In this document: in pieces, positions 9,410-16,652 of the stretch | How positions within the stretch are numbered: the stretch's first letter is position 1 | Layout: every line of letters begins with the position of its first letter | Source: Anaerolineae bacterium | GTDB lineage: Bacteria; Chloroflexota; Anaerolineae; Aggregatilineales; UBA2796 | Assembly (NCBI GenBank): GCA_019637555.1 | Contig: JAHBVK010000050.1 | Coordinates: 1 to 46,818 of the forward strand | Direction of reading: 5' to 3' | Length of the DNA: 46,818 nt | Program-made: the position numbers and the translations under genes | The notes under the pieces: generated by a model | The model's database searches: none | Seen by the model: the letters and a program-made list of their open reading frames with translations, nothing else | What the model was told of the DNA's origin: nothing

Positions 9410-10690
9410 CTACTCGATTGGGAATTTGCCTTGATACGCCCAGTCGAGTAGCTGCATGGTGTGAACCGCCCACATGTTGCCCTTCTGCTTCAGCCCGCGC
9501 CGGATCTGCGTCAGGCAGCCGATGTTGCCCGTCGCCACGCCATCCGCCCGCGTTGAGCCGATGTTGTTGACCTTGCGTTCCAGTAGATCTGTCGCCATCT
9601 CCGGCTGCGTGATGTTGTACACGCCCGCCGAACCGCAGCAGATTTCCGCTTCGGGAATGTCCACCAGTTCCAGATCGGGGATGCTCATCAGCAGTTGGCG
9701 CGGCTGCGATCTCACGCCCTGCGCGTGACCGAGATGGCAGGCATCGTGATAGGCGACGCGCAGCTTGCGCCCCAACGACTGCGGCTGTTCGCTGAGTCCG
9801 AGTTCCGCCAGAAATTTGCTGACATCTTGCGACTGCGCGGCGAATTGATGAGCGCGTTCTTCTTCCGGTTCCCCATCGAATAGATGCGCGTAATCCTTGA
9901 GCGCCGATCCGCAGCCTGCCGCGTTGGTGATGATCGCGTCAACATCGGTGGGGAAGGCGTTCAGATTGCGCCGCGCAAAAGCTCTACCCGACTGGCGTTC
10001 GCCCATATGCAGCGGCAGCGCCCCGCAGCAGCCTTGATTACGCGGGATCAGCACCTCGACGCCGTTGCGAGTCAGCACGCGCACCGTCGCCGCGTTGATC
10101 TCCGGCGCGAGGACGGTCTGCACGCAGCCACTCAGCAGCGCCACTCGCGCCCGTCGCGTTCCCTGCGCGGGAATGATCTCCGGCAGGGGTTCAGCAGGCG
10201 GCAGCGATCCTTGCGGCAGCAGCGAGAGCATCGCCCGCATCGGCTTGGGCATGATCCCGCTGAACGGTTTGCCAAGTCTGCCTGCCAGCACCGCCAAGCG
10301 GAAGCGCGTGGCATAGGGCAGCACTTGGCGCAGCATCAGCCGCGAAATCCGATCCATCGGGGCACGGGCGTATTCGACTTCCAGTTTGGGGCGGAAGTTA
10401 TCGATCAGTTCGTTGTACTGCACACCGGAAGGGCAAGCCGTCACGCACGCCAGACAGCCCAAGCAGCGATCCACATGCTCAACGACTTCATCATCCATCT
10501 TCAGGGTACCTTCCAGTACGCCCTTCATCAGATAGATGCGTCCGCGCGGCGAGTCCAACTCCGATCCGGTCTCCAGATAGGTTGGGCAGGTGGGCAAGCA
10601 GAAGCCGCAGTGAACGCAGGTCTTGATCACATCGTTCATGATCGAGACGGCGGGTTTATCCAGTTCGCTGAGTGGGATGTGCGTTTCCAT
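9410..10690 (-). CDS. glcF: Glycolate oxidase iron-sulfur subunit
   Basis: 426 aa. Two ferredoxin-type 4Fe-4S motifs are visible, Cys25/28/31/35 (CVHCGFCLPTCP) and Cys76/79/82/86 (CLGCLACVTACP). Two CCG domains follow (NQGCCGALPLHMG and AEICCGSAGVYN). This is the GlcF layout: the subunit passes electrons from the flavin of GlcD/GlcE to the membrane quinone pool. Length matches the family. The ATG at 10690 has AAAAGG 5 nt upstream. It is the last glc gene in the order glcD, glcE, unknown, glcF on the minus strand. Other GlcF-like subunits, such as lactate dehydrogenase LldE, are shorter or have one 4Fe-4S motif, so GlcF is preferred. Confidence 0.94.
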   Translation of the reverse strand: METHIPLSELDKPAVSIMNDVIKTCVHCGFCLPTCPTYLETGSELDSPRGRIYLMKGVLEGTLKMDDEVVEHVDRCLGCLACVTACPSGVQYNELIDNFRPKLEVEYARAPMDRISRLMLRQVLPYATRFRLAVLAGRLGKPFSGIMPKPMRAMLSLLPQGSLPPAEPLPEIIPAQGTRRARVALLSGCVQTVLAPEINAATVRVLTRNGVEVLIPRNQGCCGALPLHMGERQSGRAFARRNLNAFPTDVDAIITNAAGCGSALKDYAHLFDGEPEEERAHQFAAQSQDVSKFLAELGLSEQPQSLGRKLRVAYHDACHLGHAQGVRSQPRQLLMSIPDLELVDIPEAEICCGSAGVYNITQPEMATDLLERKVNNIGSTRADGVATGNIGCLTQIRRGLKQKGNMWAVHTMQLLDWAYQGKFPIE

Positions 10691-10740
10691 AAAAACCTTT
10701 TATTGGCACAAACTAGGCAACTTCGGTTTCAGCTATTCGA

Positions 10741-11250
10741 TTATTGCTTCAGGGCAAGCTCACGCTCTGCCTGCAAATACAGATCGCGCAATTCTTTCAG
10801 ATACCAATGTTTGTTTCGTTCAGAGTATGCCGCAAACTGCTTTCGCAGCGCCGGACTTGTTTTGAACATATCAATGATCCAAGGATACCAATCCGATTTT
10901 GACATCGGACCAGTGGTGGAAACAAGCGTGCTGGTGCGGATGTAGTAATCGAACGTATCCAGATAAAGCAAGAGCATGACTTGCAGCCGTTCGTAATCGG
11001 GATGATCTGGCGGGCAATCAACGCCACCATATAAGTACTTACGCATTTCAGGATATTCAAGCAAGGTTTCAGATAGCTTTAACAGCGTAGACAAAATCTG
11101 ATTTAGGGCGCTGGATTCCAGTGAGTGTGCAACGGATTTCGTCTGTTGGGCAGAGAGTCTCGTCTGTTGGGCGAGATAAAGTAGCGAAATAACGACAAAA
11201 ACGGCACTAGCAACAGAAATAATTAACGACAACTGTTCATAGGTAGTCAT
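10741..11250 (-). CDS. Unknown membrane-anchored protein between glcE and glcF
   Basis: 169 aa. One N-terminal membrane helix (about residues 7-27, LSLIISVASAVFVVISLLYLA) precedes a coiled, Gln-rich stretch (AQQTRLSAQQTKSVAH) and a helical soluble domain (YPEMRKYLYGG...LLLYLDTFDYYI...). The look is reminiscent of DUF6082-like proteins, but I am not sure of that. The ATG at 11250 lies 9 bp after the glcE stop; a GTG at 11253 is also possible. It is encoded within the glycolate oxidase operon and glcF follows 50 bp later, so co-transcription is likely. A functional link to glycolate oxidase is an inference from position only. Confidence 0.75.
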   Translation of the reverse strand: MTTYEQLSLIISVASAVFVVISLLYLAQQTRLSAQQTKSVAHSLESSALNQILSTLLKLSETLLEYPEMRKYLYGGVDCPPDHPDYERLQVMLLLYLDTFDYYIRTSTLVSTTGPMSKSDWYPWIIDMFKTSPALRKQFAAYSERNKHWYLKELRDLYLQAERELALKQ

Positions 11251-11259
11251 CACTCGTCT

Positions 11260-12447
11260 TTACCTTACAATCTCAAACGAACGCGGCGCATAAAACCGTC
11301 CACGCGGATCGAACGCTTGCTTCACCCGCTTGATCATCAGCGCGCTCGACTGCGGCGGGATCACGTCCGGCGCGGGCACAGCGGATCGCCATACCGCCGC
11401 CGTGATCTCACTCGCCGCTAACGCCGCGCTCAACTCCTGCGGATCGCCATCGAATGCCGCCCATGCCACGTTGCCCGCCGCGCTGAAGACTCGCCGTGCG
11501 TTCACTTTCGCCAGCAGCGCATCCAGATCAGGAGTGCGTGAGGACGCTAGATAGCACTTCAAAACCGTTCGCTGATCTCCGATCCACGCCAGATCGCGCA
11601 GTGACTCCCACAACTGTAATTGTTCGTCGTGATTCTCGATTTCTTGGCTTGCCGTCGCGTTGATCAAGCCGCGCACGGTGTTGCAACGCGCTTCCAGTGA
11701 TGCCATCGCGCCTTCGATCAGCACCGCCAGCAGATAACCCGATCCCAGTTCCGGCGCGGCAAGAGTACCCGCCAACCACGCATCAGCGGCGCTGATCTCG
11801 GTGGGTGAGGCTTGCAGCTTCTTGAACGCCGCTTGCAGGCTGGCAATATCCGGCAGCAGCGCCAGCAGCGTGCGCGATCCTTGCGGCTTGGGGAACACCT
11901 TGAAGCTGACCTCGGTGATCATGCCCAGCGATCCCATTGATCCGCAGAACAGCTTAGTGAAGTCGTAGCCAGCCGCATTCTTAACCACTTTGCCGCCGCT
12001 GCGAATGCGCTCTCCATCCGCGTTGAGATAGGACATCCCGATCACGAAATCGCGCAGCCCGCCGTAACGCAGCCGACGCGGACCGCCGAGTCCCGCCGCC
12101 ACCGTGCCGCCAACCGTCGCGCCCGCGTCGGCAAGAATCGGATCGAAGGGCAGATACTGACCGTTCTTCGCCAGTTCGTCGATCACCGTCGCCAGCGGAG
12201 TCCCCGCCCGCACAGTGACGGTTAGTTCGCCCGGATCGTATTCTAGGATACCCGTCAGGTTAGCGGTTGAAATGATCAGCGGGTTGCTAGACTCGGCAGC
12301 GGCGCGGTGTCCAGCATCCCATTTCGTGCCACCGCCGCGAAATAGCAGCGGACGATCCGCGTTTTCGGTAAATAACGCCGCTGCTGCTTCAGTGGTATTG
12401 GGTGTTACGACATCAGTAGGCGAATAAGTGAATGGTGAAATGGTCAT
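11260..12447 (-). CDS. glcE: Glycolate oxidase FAD-binding subunit
   Basis: 395 aa. PCMH/VAO-type FAD-binding domain in the N-terminal half: FRGGGTKWD near residue 37, then ATVGGTVAAGLGGPRRLRYGGLRDFVIG and GGKVVKNAAGYDFTKLFCGSMGSLG. The C-terminal half is the shorter cap typical of GlcE. With GlcD and GlcF it oxidises glycolate to glyoxylate. The start at 12447 has only a weak GAGA upstream. A 435-bp repeat-filled gap separates it from glcD, which is unusual for this operon and could uncouple expression of the two subunits. Confidence 0.93.
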   Translation of the reverse strand: MTISPFTYSPTDVVTPNTTEAAAALFTENADRPLLFRGGGTKWDAGHRAAAESSNPLIISTANLTGILEYDPGELTVTVRAGTPLATVIDELAKNGQYLPFDPILADAGATVGGTVAAGLGGPRRLRYGGLRDFVIGMSYLNADGERIRSGGKVVKNAAGYDFTKLFCGSMGSLGMITEVSFKVFPKPQGSRTLLALLPDIASLQAAFKKLQASPTEISAADAWLAGTLAAPELGSGYLLAVLIEGAMASLEARCNTVRGLINATASQEIENHDEQLQLWESLRDLAWIGDQRTVLKCYLASSRTPDLDALLAKVNARRVFSAAGNVAWAAFDGDPQELSAALAASEITAAVWRSAVPAPDVIPPQSSALMIKRVKQAFDPRGRFYAPRSFEIVR

Positions 12448-12512
12448 TTAGGGTTCTCGCGTAATCACCGGATGTTGTGCGATCCGGTGTTATGTTTTTG
12501 CTTACCACGAAC

Positions 12513-12560
12513 GCTGGAGGTTAAAACCATCCAGCTACAAAACTCTGGAAACCCTCTGAT
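12513..12560 (-). repeat. Degenerate twin-hairpin repeat, family A
   Basis: On the plus strand GCTGGA...TCCAGC (12513-12535) forms the second hairpin, with inner GGTT/AACC. TACAAAACTCTGGA follows, matching the reverse complement of the family linker ending in TTGTAG. The first hairpin is decayed. It matches full copies at 12780, 14405, 14468 and 32994. Confidence 0.6.
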
Positions 12561-12603
12561 GCGTTTTAAGTAAATAGTTGAACAATCAGTGATTGGTGAC
12601 TAG

Positions 12604-12696
12604 CCCTCACCCCCCAACCCCTCTAGCCGCAAGCGGCTAGAGGGGGAGTAGGAATTTGCCCTTCTCCCGCTTGCGGGAGAGGGGTTGGGGTGAGGG
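12604..12696 (-). repeat. ~93-bp inverted-end element, copy 1
   Basis: The outer arms, CCCTCACCCCCCAACCCC at 12604-12621 (continuing to 12624) and AGAGGGGTTGGGGTGAGGG at 12678-12696, are inverted repeats of each other. Inside are two hairpins, CTCTAGCCG-CAAG-CGGCTAGAG (12621-12642) and TCTCCCGC-TT-GCGGGAGA (12663-12680). Its reverse complement aligns along the full length with 31736-31829, with most positions identical by eye. The structure suggests a non-coding mobile (MITE-like) element. Confidence 0.8.
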
Positions 12697-12738
12697 TGGG
12701 TTTAGCACACAAAGCAAGGTTGTTCAACTTAATAGTTA

Positions 12739-12755
12739 AACCCCATCAGTGGGTT
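12739..12755. repeat. Orphan hairpin of family A type
   Basis: AACCCCA-TCA-GTGGGTT, a one-mismatch version of the family A first hairpin AACCCAC-TTCA-GTGGGTT, without a second hairpin. Confidence 0.45.
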
Positions 12756-12779
12756 CACAAGAGTCCAAAGCATTTTCCT

Positions 12780-12837
12780 AACCCACTTCAGTGGGTTTCA
12801 AAGGTTTTGTAGCCGGAGATTTCAATCTCCGGTCTAC
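12780..12837 (+). repeat. Twin-hairpin repeat, family A copy 1
   Basis: First hairpin AACCCACTTCAGTGGGTT (12780-12797), a 15-nt linker ending TTGTAG, and second hairpin CCGGAGATTTCAATCTCCGG (12813-12832). The flanking GTAG and CTAC extend the second stem with one bulged T. It matches 32994-33051 in layout and, except for paired changes, in sequence. Confidence 0.85.
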
Positions 12838-12882
12838 TTGGTTTACTCCGGCGTTGATGGCACTAAATTCCGACCTCAACCT

Positions 12883-14367
12883 CTAAAACCGCTGGATCAC
12901 GCCCGCCTTTTCCAGCGGATGCTGCTGATCCGATCTGACGTGTCCGCTTTGGTGTTCCGGCGATCCCATTGGCAGCTTCTTGCCGCGATTCGCCAGCATC
13001 TTCGAGTCGAAAGCGTGATAAACCGCCAGCATCGCACCCAGATCATGCTCGTTGAACTGATAGGGCATATACGCCAGCTTTTCCACGCCAACGCCATGTT
13101 CGCCCGTGATCGAGCCGCCCATATCGACACACATCCTGAGGATTTCGCCCGCCAGTTCTTCCGCCCGATGCAGTTCCCCCGCTACACGATTATCGAACAG
13201 CACCAGCGGATGCAAATTGCCGTCGCCCGCGTGGAACACATTCGCCACGCGCAGTTGGTATTTCGTTGCCAGCTTACCGATCTCGCGCAGCGCCAAGCCG
13301 AGCTTGCTACGTGGCACCACGCCATCTTGCACCAGATAATCCGGCGATAAGCGCCCCACCGCCGAGAACGCTGCTTTGCGTCCCTTCCAGATTTTGGCGC
13401 GTTCTTCTTCCGACTTGGGTACTTTCAAACTTTGTGCGCCTGTGGAATTGAGCAGCGTGAGCAAACTCTCAAACTGTGGCAGCACTTCATCCTGCGGACC
13501 ATCCAACTCCACGATCAGCAGCGCCTGTGCATCAGCGGGATAGCCCGCGTGTACTGCCGCCTCCGCCGCATCAATCGCCAGCCGATCCATAATCTCGATG
13601 GCGACGGGCAGGAATCCGCTGCCGATCACCTGTGCAACTGCCTCACCCGCGTGATCGACGGCGCTGTATGCCGCCAACACCGTGCGTACCGATTGCGGCG
13701 TGGGCAGTAATCGCAGCGTGGCTTCGGTGACGATGCCGAGCAAACCTTCCGAGCCGACCATCAGCCCGCATAGATCCATACCCGCCGCTTCCAGCGACTT
13801 GCCGCCGAGTGTGATCAATTCGCCATCGGGCAGCACCACTTTCATGCCTAGAATGTGGTTGGAGGTCATACCCAGTTTCAGGCAGTGTGCGCCACCTGAG
13901 TTAAAAGCGATGTTGCCGCCAATCGTGCAAATCAACTGCGAACTGGGATCGGGCGAGTAGTACAAGCCATTCGCCGCTACCGCCTTGCTCACGTTCAGGT
14001 TAATCACGCCCGGCTGCACGACCGCCCGCAAGTTATCCAGATCGAGTTCGAGGAGGCGATCCATCTTGGACAGGATGATCATCAGTCCGTCGGGGATCGG
14101 CATCGATCCGCCGGATAGACTCGTCCCCGATCCGCGCGCCAGAAACGGAATATCGAGATCGTGGCACGCTTTGACCGCCGCCTGTACCTGTTCCGTCGTT
14201 TGCGGGAATACCGCCGCCAGCGGACGCTGACGGAATGCCGTCGCCGCGTCGGTTTCGTAGGGCAGCAGTTGCGAGAGTTCGCTCAGGATGTCTTTGGCAT
14301 CGAAGCGCGGGCGAAGGCAGGTAAGGAGTGCTTCGCGTTTGGGGTTGGAGTCGGTATCGGCGAGCAT
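12883..14367 (-). CDS. glcD: Glycolate oxidase FAD-linked subunit
   Basis: 494 aa. FAD-linked oxidase with the PCMH domain at about residues 50-225: ARGSGTSLSGGSMP, then GGNIAFNSGGAHCLKLGMTSNHILGM. The C-terminal cap contains HAGDGNLHPL and GEHGVGVEKL. This is the catalytic subunit that oxidises glycolate to glyoxylate; D-lactate is an alternative substrate for related enzymes, but the glcE and glcF neighbours favour glycolate. Length is normal. The start at 14367 has a weak upstream GAG. Repeat clusters bracket the gene on both sides (12448-12882 and 14368-14547), so it may be transcribed separately from glcE. Confidence 0.94.
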   Translation of the reverse strand: MLADTDSNPKREALLTCLRPRFDAKDILSELSQLLPYETDAATAFRQRPLAAVFPQTTEQVQAAVKACHDLDIPFLARGSGTSLSGGSMPIPDGLMIILSKMDRLLELDLDNLRAVVQPGVINLNVSKAVAANGLYYSPDPSSQLICTIGGNIAFNSGGAHCLKLGMTSNHILGMKVVLPDGELITLGGKSLEAAGMDLCGLMVGSEGLLGIVTEATLRLLPTPQSVRTVLAAYSAVDHAGEAVAQVIGSGFLPVAIEIMDRLAIDAAEAAVHAGYPADAQALLIVELDGPQDEVLPQFESLLTLLNSTGAQSLKVPKSEEERAKIWKGRKAAFSAVGRLSPDYLVQDGVVPRSKLGLALREIGKLATKYQLRVANVFHAGDGNLHPLVLFDNRVAGELHRAEELAGEILRMCVDMGGSITGEHGVGVEKLAYMPYQFNEHDLGAMLAVYHAFDSKMLANRGKKLPMGSPEHQSGHVRSDQQHPLEKAGVIQRF

Positions 14368-14404
14368 AATATTTTCAACTCAACGCTATTTTCGTCATCT
14401 GACA

Positions 14405-14457
14405 CCAGAGTTTAAAACCTCTGGCTACAACATTTGGTAAACCCACTTCAGTGGGTT
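14405..14457 (-). repeat. Twin-hairpin repeat, family A copy 2 (reverse)
   Basis: On the plus strand the order is reversed: CCAGAG...CTCTGG hairpin (14405-14424), the 15-nt linker starting CTACAA, then AACCCACTTCAGTGGGTT (14440-14457). It lies 10 bp from copy 3 in the opposite orientation, so the two form a head-to-head pair between glcD and leuB. Confidence 0.85.
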
Positions 14458-14467
14458 GAATTCTCTT

Positions 14468-14525
14468 AACCCTCTTTAGAGGGTTTCCAATGCTTTGTAG
14501 CCGGGGGTTTTGAACCCCCGGTTAC
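14468..14525 (+). repeat. Twin-hairpin repeat, family A copy 3
   Basis: First hairpin AACCCTCTTTAGAGGGTT (14468-14485), a 15-nt linker ending TTTGTAG, and second hairpin with arms CCGGGGGTT and AACCCCCGG (14501-14521), extended by GTAG/TTAC. Relative to copies 1 and 4 the first stem has an A-T pair changed to T-A, and the second stem has extra G-C pairs. Pairing is kept throughout. Confidence 0.85.
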
Positions 14526-14547
14526 TTTGGTTTGCAAACCTAAAATC

Positions 14548-15639
14548 CTACCCCTTCTCGATCTGCGCCACCACCATATCACCGAACTGCACCGTGCCCA
14601 GCACCTTCGCCGGATCGTCGCCCTTGCTGAAGACATCTTTGGTGCGATAACCCGCCGTCAACACCGCATCAACCGCATCATCAACCAGCGCGGCGGCATC
14701 AGGCAGATTGAAGGTGTAGTACAGCATCAGCGGGATGCACAGGATCATGCTCAACGGATTCGCCATATTCTGACCCGCGATATTCGGCGCAGAACCATGA
14801 ATCGGCTCGTACATGCCGAACTGCGACTCGCCCAGACTGGCGCTCGGCAGCAGACCGATGGAACCCGGCAGCACGGCGGCTTCATCGGAGAGGATGTCAC
14901 CGAACATGTTGTTGGTCACGATCACATCGAACTGCTTGGGATTGAGCACCAACTGCATCGCCGCGTTATCGACGTGCTGATAATCGGTGCTGACATCGGG
15001 ATACTCTTTGGCGATCTCGTTGAACACCTCGCGCCACAGCAAACTGCTCTTGAGGATGTTCGACTTCGCCACCAGCGTCAGCTTCTTATTGCGCTGCTGC
15101 GCGCACTTAAACGCCGTGATCACGATGCGGCGGATTTCCGACTCGCGGTACGCTTCCACATCCGCCCACTCGCGTTCGCCATCAACCTCGCGGGTGATCT
15201 GCTCACCAAAGTAGATGCCGGAGGTCAGTTCGCGCACGATCAGCACGTTCACGCCTTCGATCACTTCCTGCTTCAGCGGCGAGAGATGGATCAGCGACTT
15301 GAACGCCTTCGACTCGCGCAGGTTAGCGTACAGGTTGAAGTGCTTACGCAGCGGCAGGATCGCGCCGCGCTCGATGCCCGCCCACTTCGGGTGGTTGATC
15401 TCCTCCGTCGGACCGCCGAACGGACCTTTGAGCAGCGCCTGACAGGTCGCCGCCAGTTCTAGCGTTTGTTCGGGCAGGTGCTTGCCGTACTTCTCCCACG
15501 CCTTACCACTTGCTTCCAGTTCGACCAGTTCAATATCGAAGTTGCATTTGCGGGCGACTGCTTTGAGTACCTTCACCGCTTCCGCCATGATTTCCGGTCC
15601 GATGTAGTCGCCTTCGAGGATGCCGATACGCATGTGCAT
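14548..15639 (-). CDS. leuB: 3-isopropylmalate dehydrogenase
   Basis: 363 aa. NAD-dependent oxidative decarboxylation of 3-isopropylmalate in leucine synthesis. Family blocks: GILEGDYIGPEIM at the N-terminus, RESKAFKSL, VRELTSGIYFGE, KSNILKSSLLW, NMFGDILSDEAA and the C-terminal GSAPNIAGQNMANPLSMIL. The segment ELTSGIYFGE separates it from isocitrate or tartrate dehydrogenases. I choose the ATG at 15639, with AAGGA upstream; another ATG lies 6 bp downstream, and a longer frame would overlap the preceding gene. leuC and leuD are 4-7 kb away on the same strand, so the leu pathway is split by aceB and other genes. Confidence 0.93.
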   Translation of the reverse strand: MHMRIGILEGDYIGPEIMAEAVKVLKAVARKCNFDIELVELEASGKAWEKYGKHLPEQTLELAATCQALLKGPFGGPTEEINHPKWAGIERGAILPLRKHFNLYANLRESKAFKSLIHLSPLKQEVIEGVNVLIVRELTSGIYFGEQITREVDGEREWADVEAYRESEIRRIVITAFKCAQQRNKKLTLVAKSNILKSSLLWREVFNEIAKEYPDVSTDYQHVDNAAMQLVLNPKQFDVIVTNNMFGDILSDEAAVLPGSIGLLPSASLGESQFGMYEPIHGSAPNIAGQNMANPLSMILCIPLMLYYTFNLPDAAALVDDAVDAVLTAGYRTKDVFSKGDDPAKVLGTVQFGDMVVAQIEKG

Positions 15640-15653
15640 AATCAAATGATTCC

Positions 15654-16652
15654 TTATGAGTTGAGCAGCGGGATCAGTTCCCGCACAATCACTTCCAACT
15701 GATCTTCGGACTGACCGAGCAGCGGCGTCAGGACAATCGAATCCGCGCCTGCTTCCGCTAATTGTCGAATTGCCGCCACGCATTCCTGCGGAGTCCCCAC
15801 GACGGCAAGCTGACGTATCCAATCGTCGGGCATTTCCGCTTCGATCAAGGCAGTACCACCGCGCTTCGCCATCTCCTGCGCCGTTGTAAAGATACCTAAC
15901 GGCTCAAGCTGCGCTCTGTTGTCGGGCGATGCCACTATCGGCGCGAGGTGCGGACGCATCTGCTGGAGCGCGGTTGCTGCATCGTCGTTGACGCAGAAAT
16001 AAACGTACACCGTCAGCCGATGATCGCGCTGTTGTCCCGCTTCCGCCATCCCCGCCGCGATCTGCTCCCGTGTCCAGCGTACATAGGCAGGCGACGATCC
16101 TTCAGGGATGATCGTGCCGTCCGCGATCCGCCCCGACAGCCGCAGCGATTTCTCGCCGCGCACGCCCAGCGAGATCGGCGGTATTTGCTCCGGTGGAAAA
16201 TTCAATTGTACCTTGTCTAAGTGGACGAAGCGCCCATCGACTTCCACCTTGTCACCGTGCAGCAAGGCACGCACCGCCGCCGTGATCTCCTCGATTGCGC
16301 CTAGTTGAGAACTAGGCAATGCGCCAACCTGCCGCATCCAACTGGCGACGCCGTGACCAAACCCCGGCAGCGACCGATTCGGAAACAAGCGTGCCAATGC
16401 CGCTAACTCCATCGCCGCGAACGCCGGATTACGCACCACTGCGGGCAAGATACCCAGTCCGACGTTGATCGTGGAAGTGACCGCTAGCGCCGTTGCCGTC
16501 GAAGCGATCCCGCCCGCGAAGAAGCAATCCTCCACGATCCACAGTTCGTCCAGTCCGCCTGCTTCGGCACGCCGCGCAAAATCGCGCAACTGCTCCGGCG
16601 GATACTGGCAGCGGAACATCACGCCGATAGCAGGCTTACGAGAGATATTCAT
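15654..16652 (-). CDS. LLM-class (luciferase-like) flavin-dependent oxidoreductase
   Basis: 332 aa. A bacterial luciferase-like TIM-barrel protein: GVMFRCQYPPEQLRDFARRAEAGGLDELWIVED at the N-terminus, INVGLGILPAVVRNP, a GHGVASWMRQVGA segment and C-terminal VGTPQECVAAIRQLAEAGADSIVL. The family uses FMN or F420; the layout resembles the F420-dependent group, but the cofactor and substrate cannot be told from sequence alone. The ATG at 16652 overlaps the aceB stop by 17 bp, and leuB starts 14 bp after its stop, so the three are probably co-transcribed. A link to glyoxylate or 2-oxoacid metabolism is only positional. Confidence 0.87.
   Translation of the reverse strand: MNISRKPAIGVMFRCQYPPEQLRDFARRAEAGGLDELWIVEDCFFAGGIASTATALAVTSTINVGLGILPAVVRNPAFAAMELAALARLFPNRSLPGFGHGVASWMRQVGALPSSQLGAIEEITAAVRALLHGDKVEVDGRFVHLDKVQLNFPPEQIPPISLGVRGEKSLRLSGRIADGTIIPEGSSPAYVRWTREQIAAGMAEAGQQRDHRLTVYVYFCVNDDAATALQQMRPHLAPIVASPDNRAQLEPLGIFTTAQEMAKRGGTALIEAEMPDDWIRQLAVVGTPQECVAAIRQLAEAGADSIVLTPLLGQSEDQLEVIVRELIPLLNS

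Larger units (their letters stand above)
12448..12882. other. Repeat-filled gap between glcD and glcE
   Basis: 435 bases without a gene inside an otherwise tight operon. It holds a small CACCGGAT/ATCCGGTG hairpin (12466-12489), a degenerate twin-hairpin copy (12513-12560), a ~93-bp inverted-repeat element (12604-12696), an orphan hairpin (12739-12755) and a full twin-hairpin repeat (12780-12837). Little sequence here is left unexplained by repeats. Confidence 0.85.

Noticed and set aside
9884..10945. 353-codon open frame on the plus strand
   Set aside because: It lies opposite glcF, is Arg/His/Gln-rich with no family motif, and has no ribosome site; it is an antisense shadow in GC-rich DNA.
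12448..14547. CRISPR array
   Set aside because: Repeats here are hairpin units in both orientations with unequal spacing; there are no regular unique spacers and no cas genes.
14527..15462. 311-codon open frame on the plus strand
   Set aside because: It lies opposite leuB, is dominated by His/Arg/Gln, and leuB has clear family motifs throughout.
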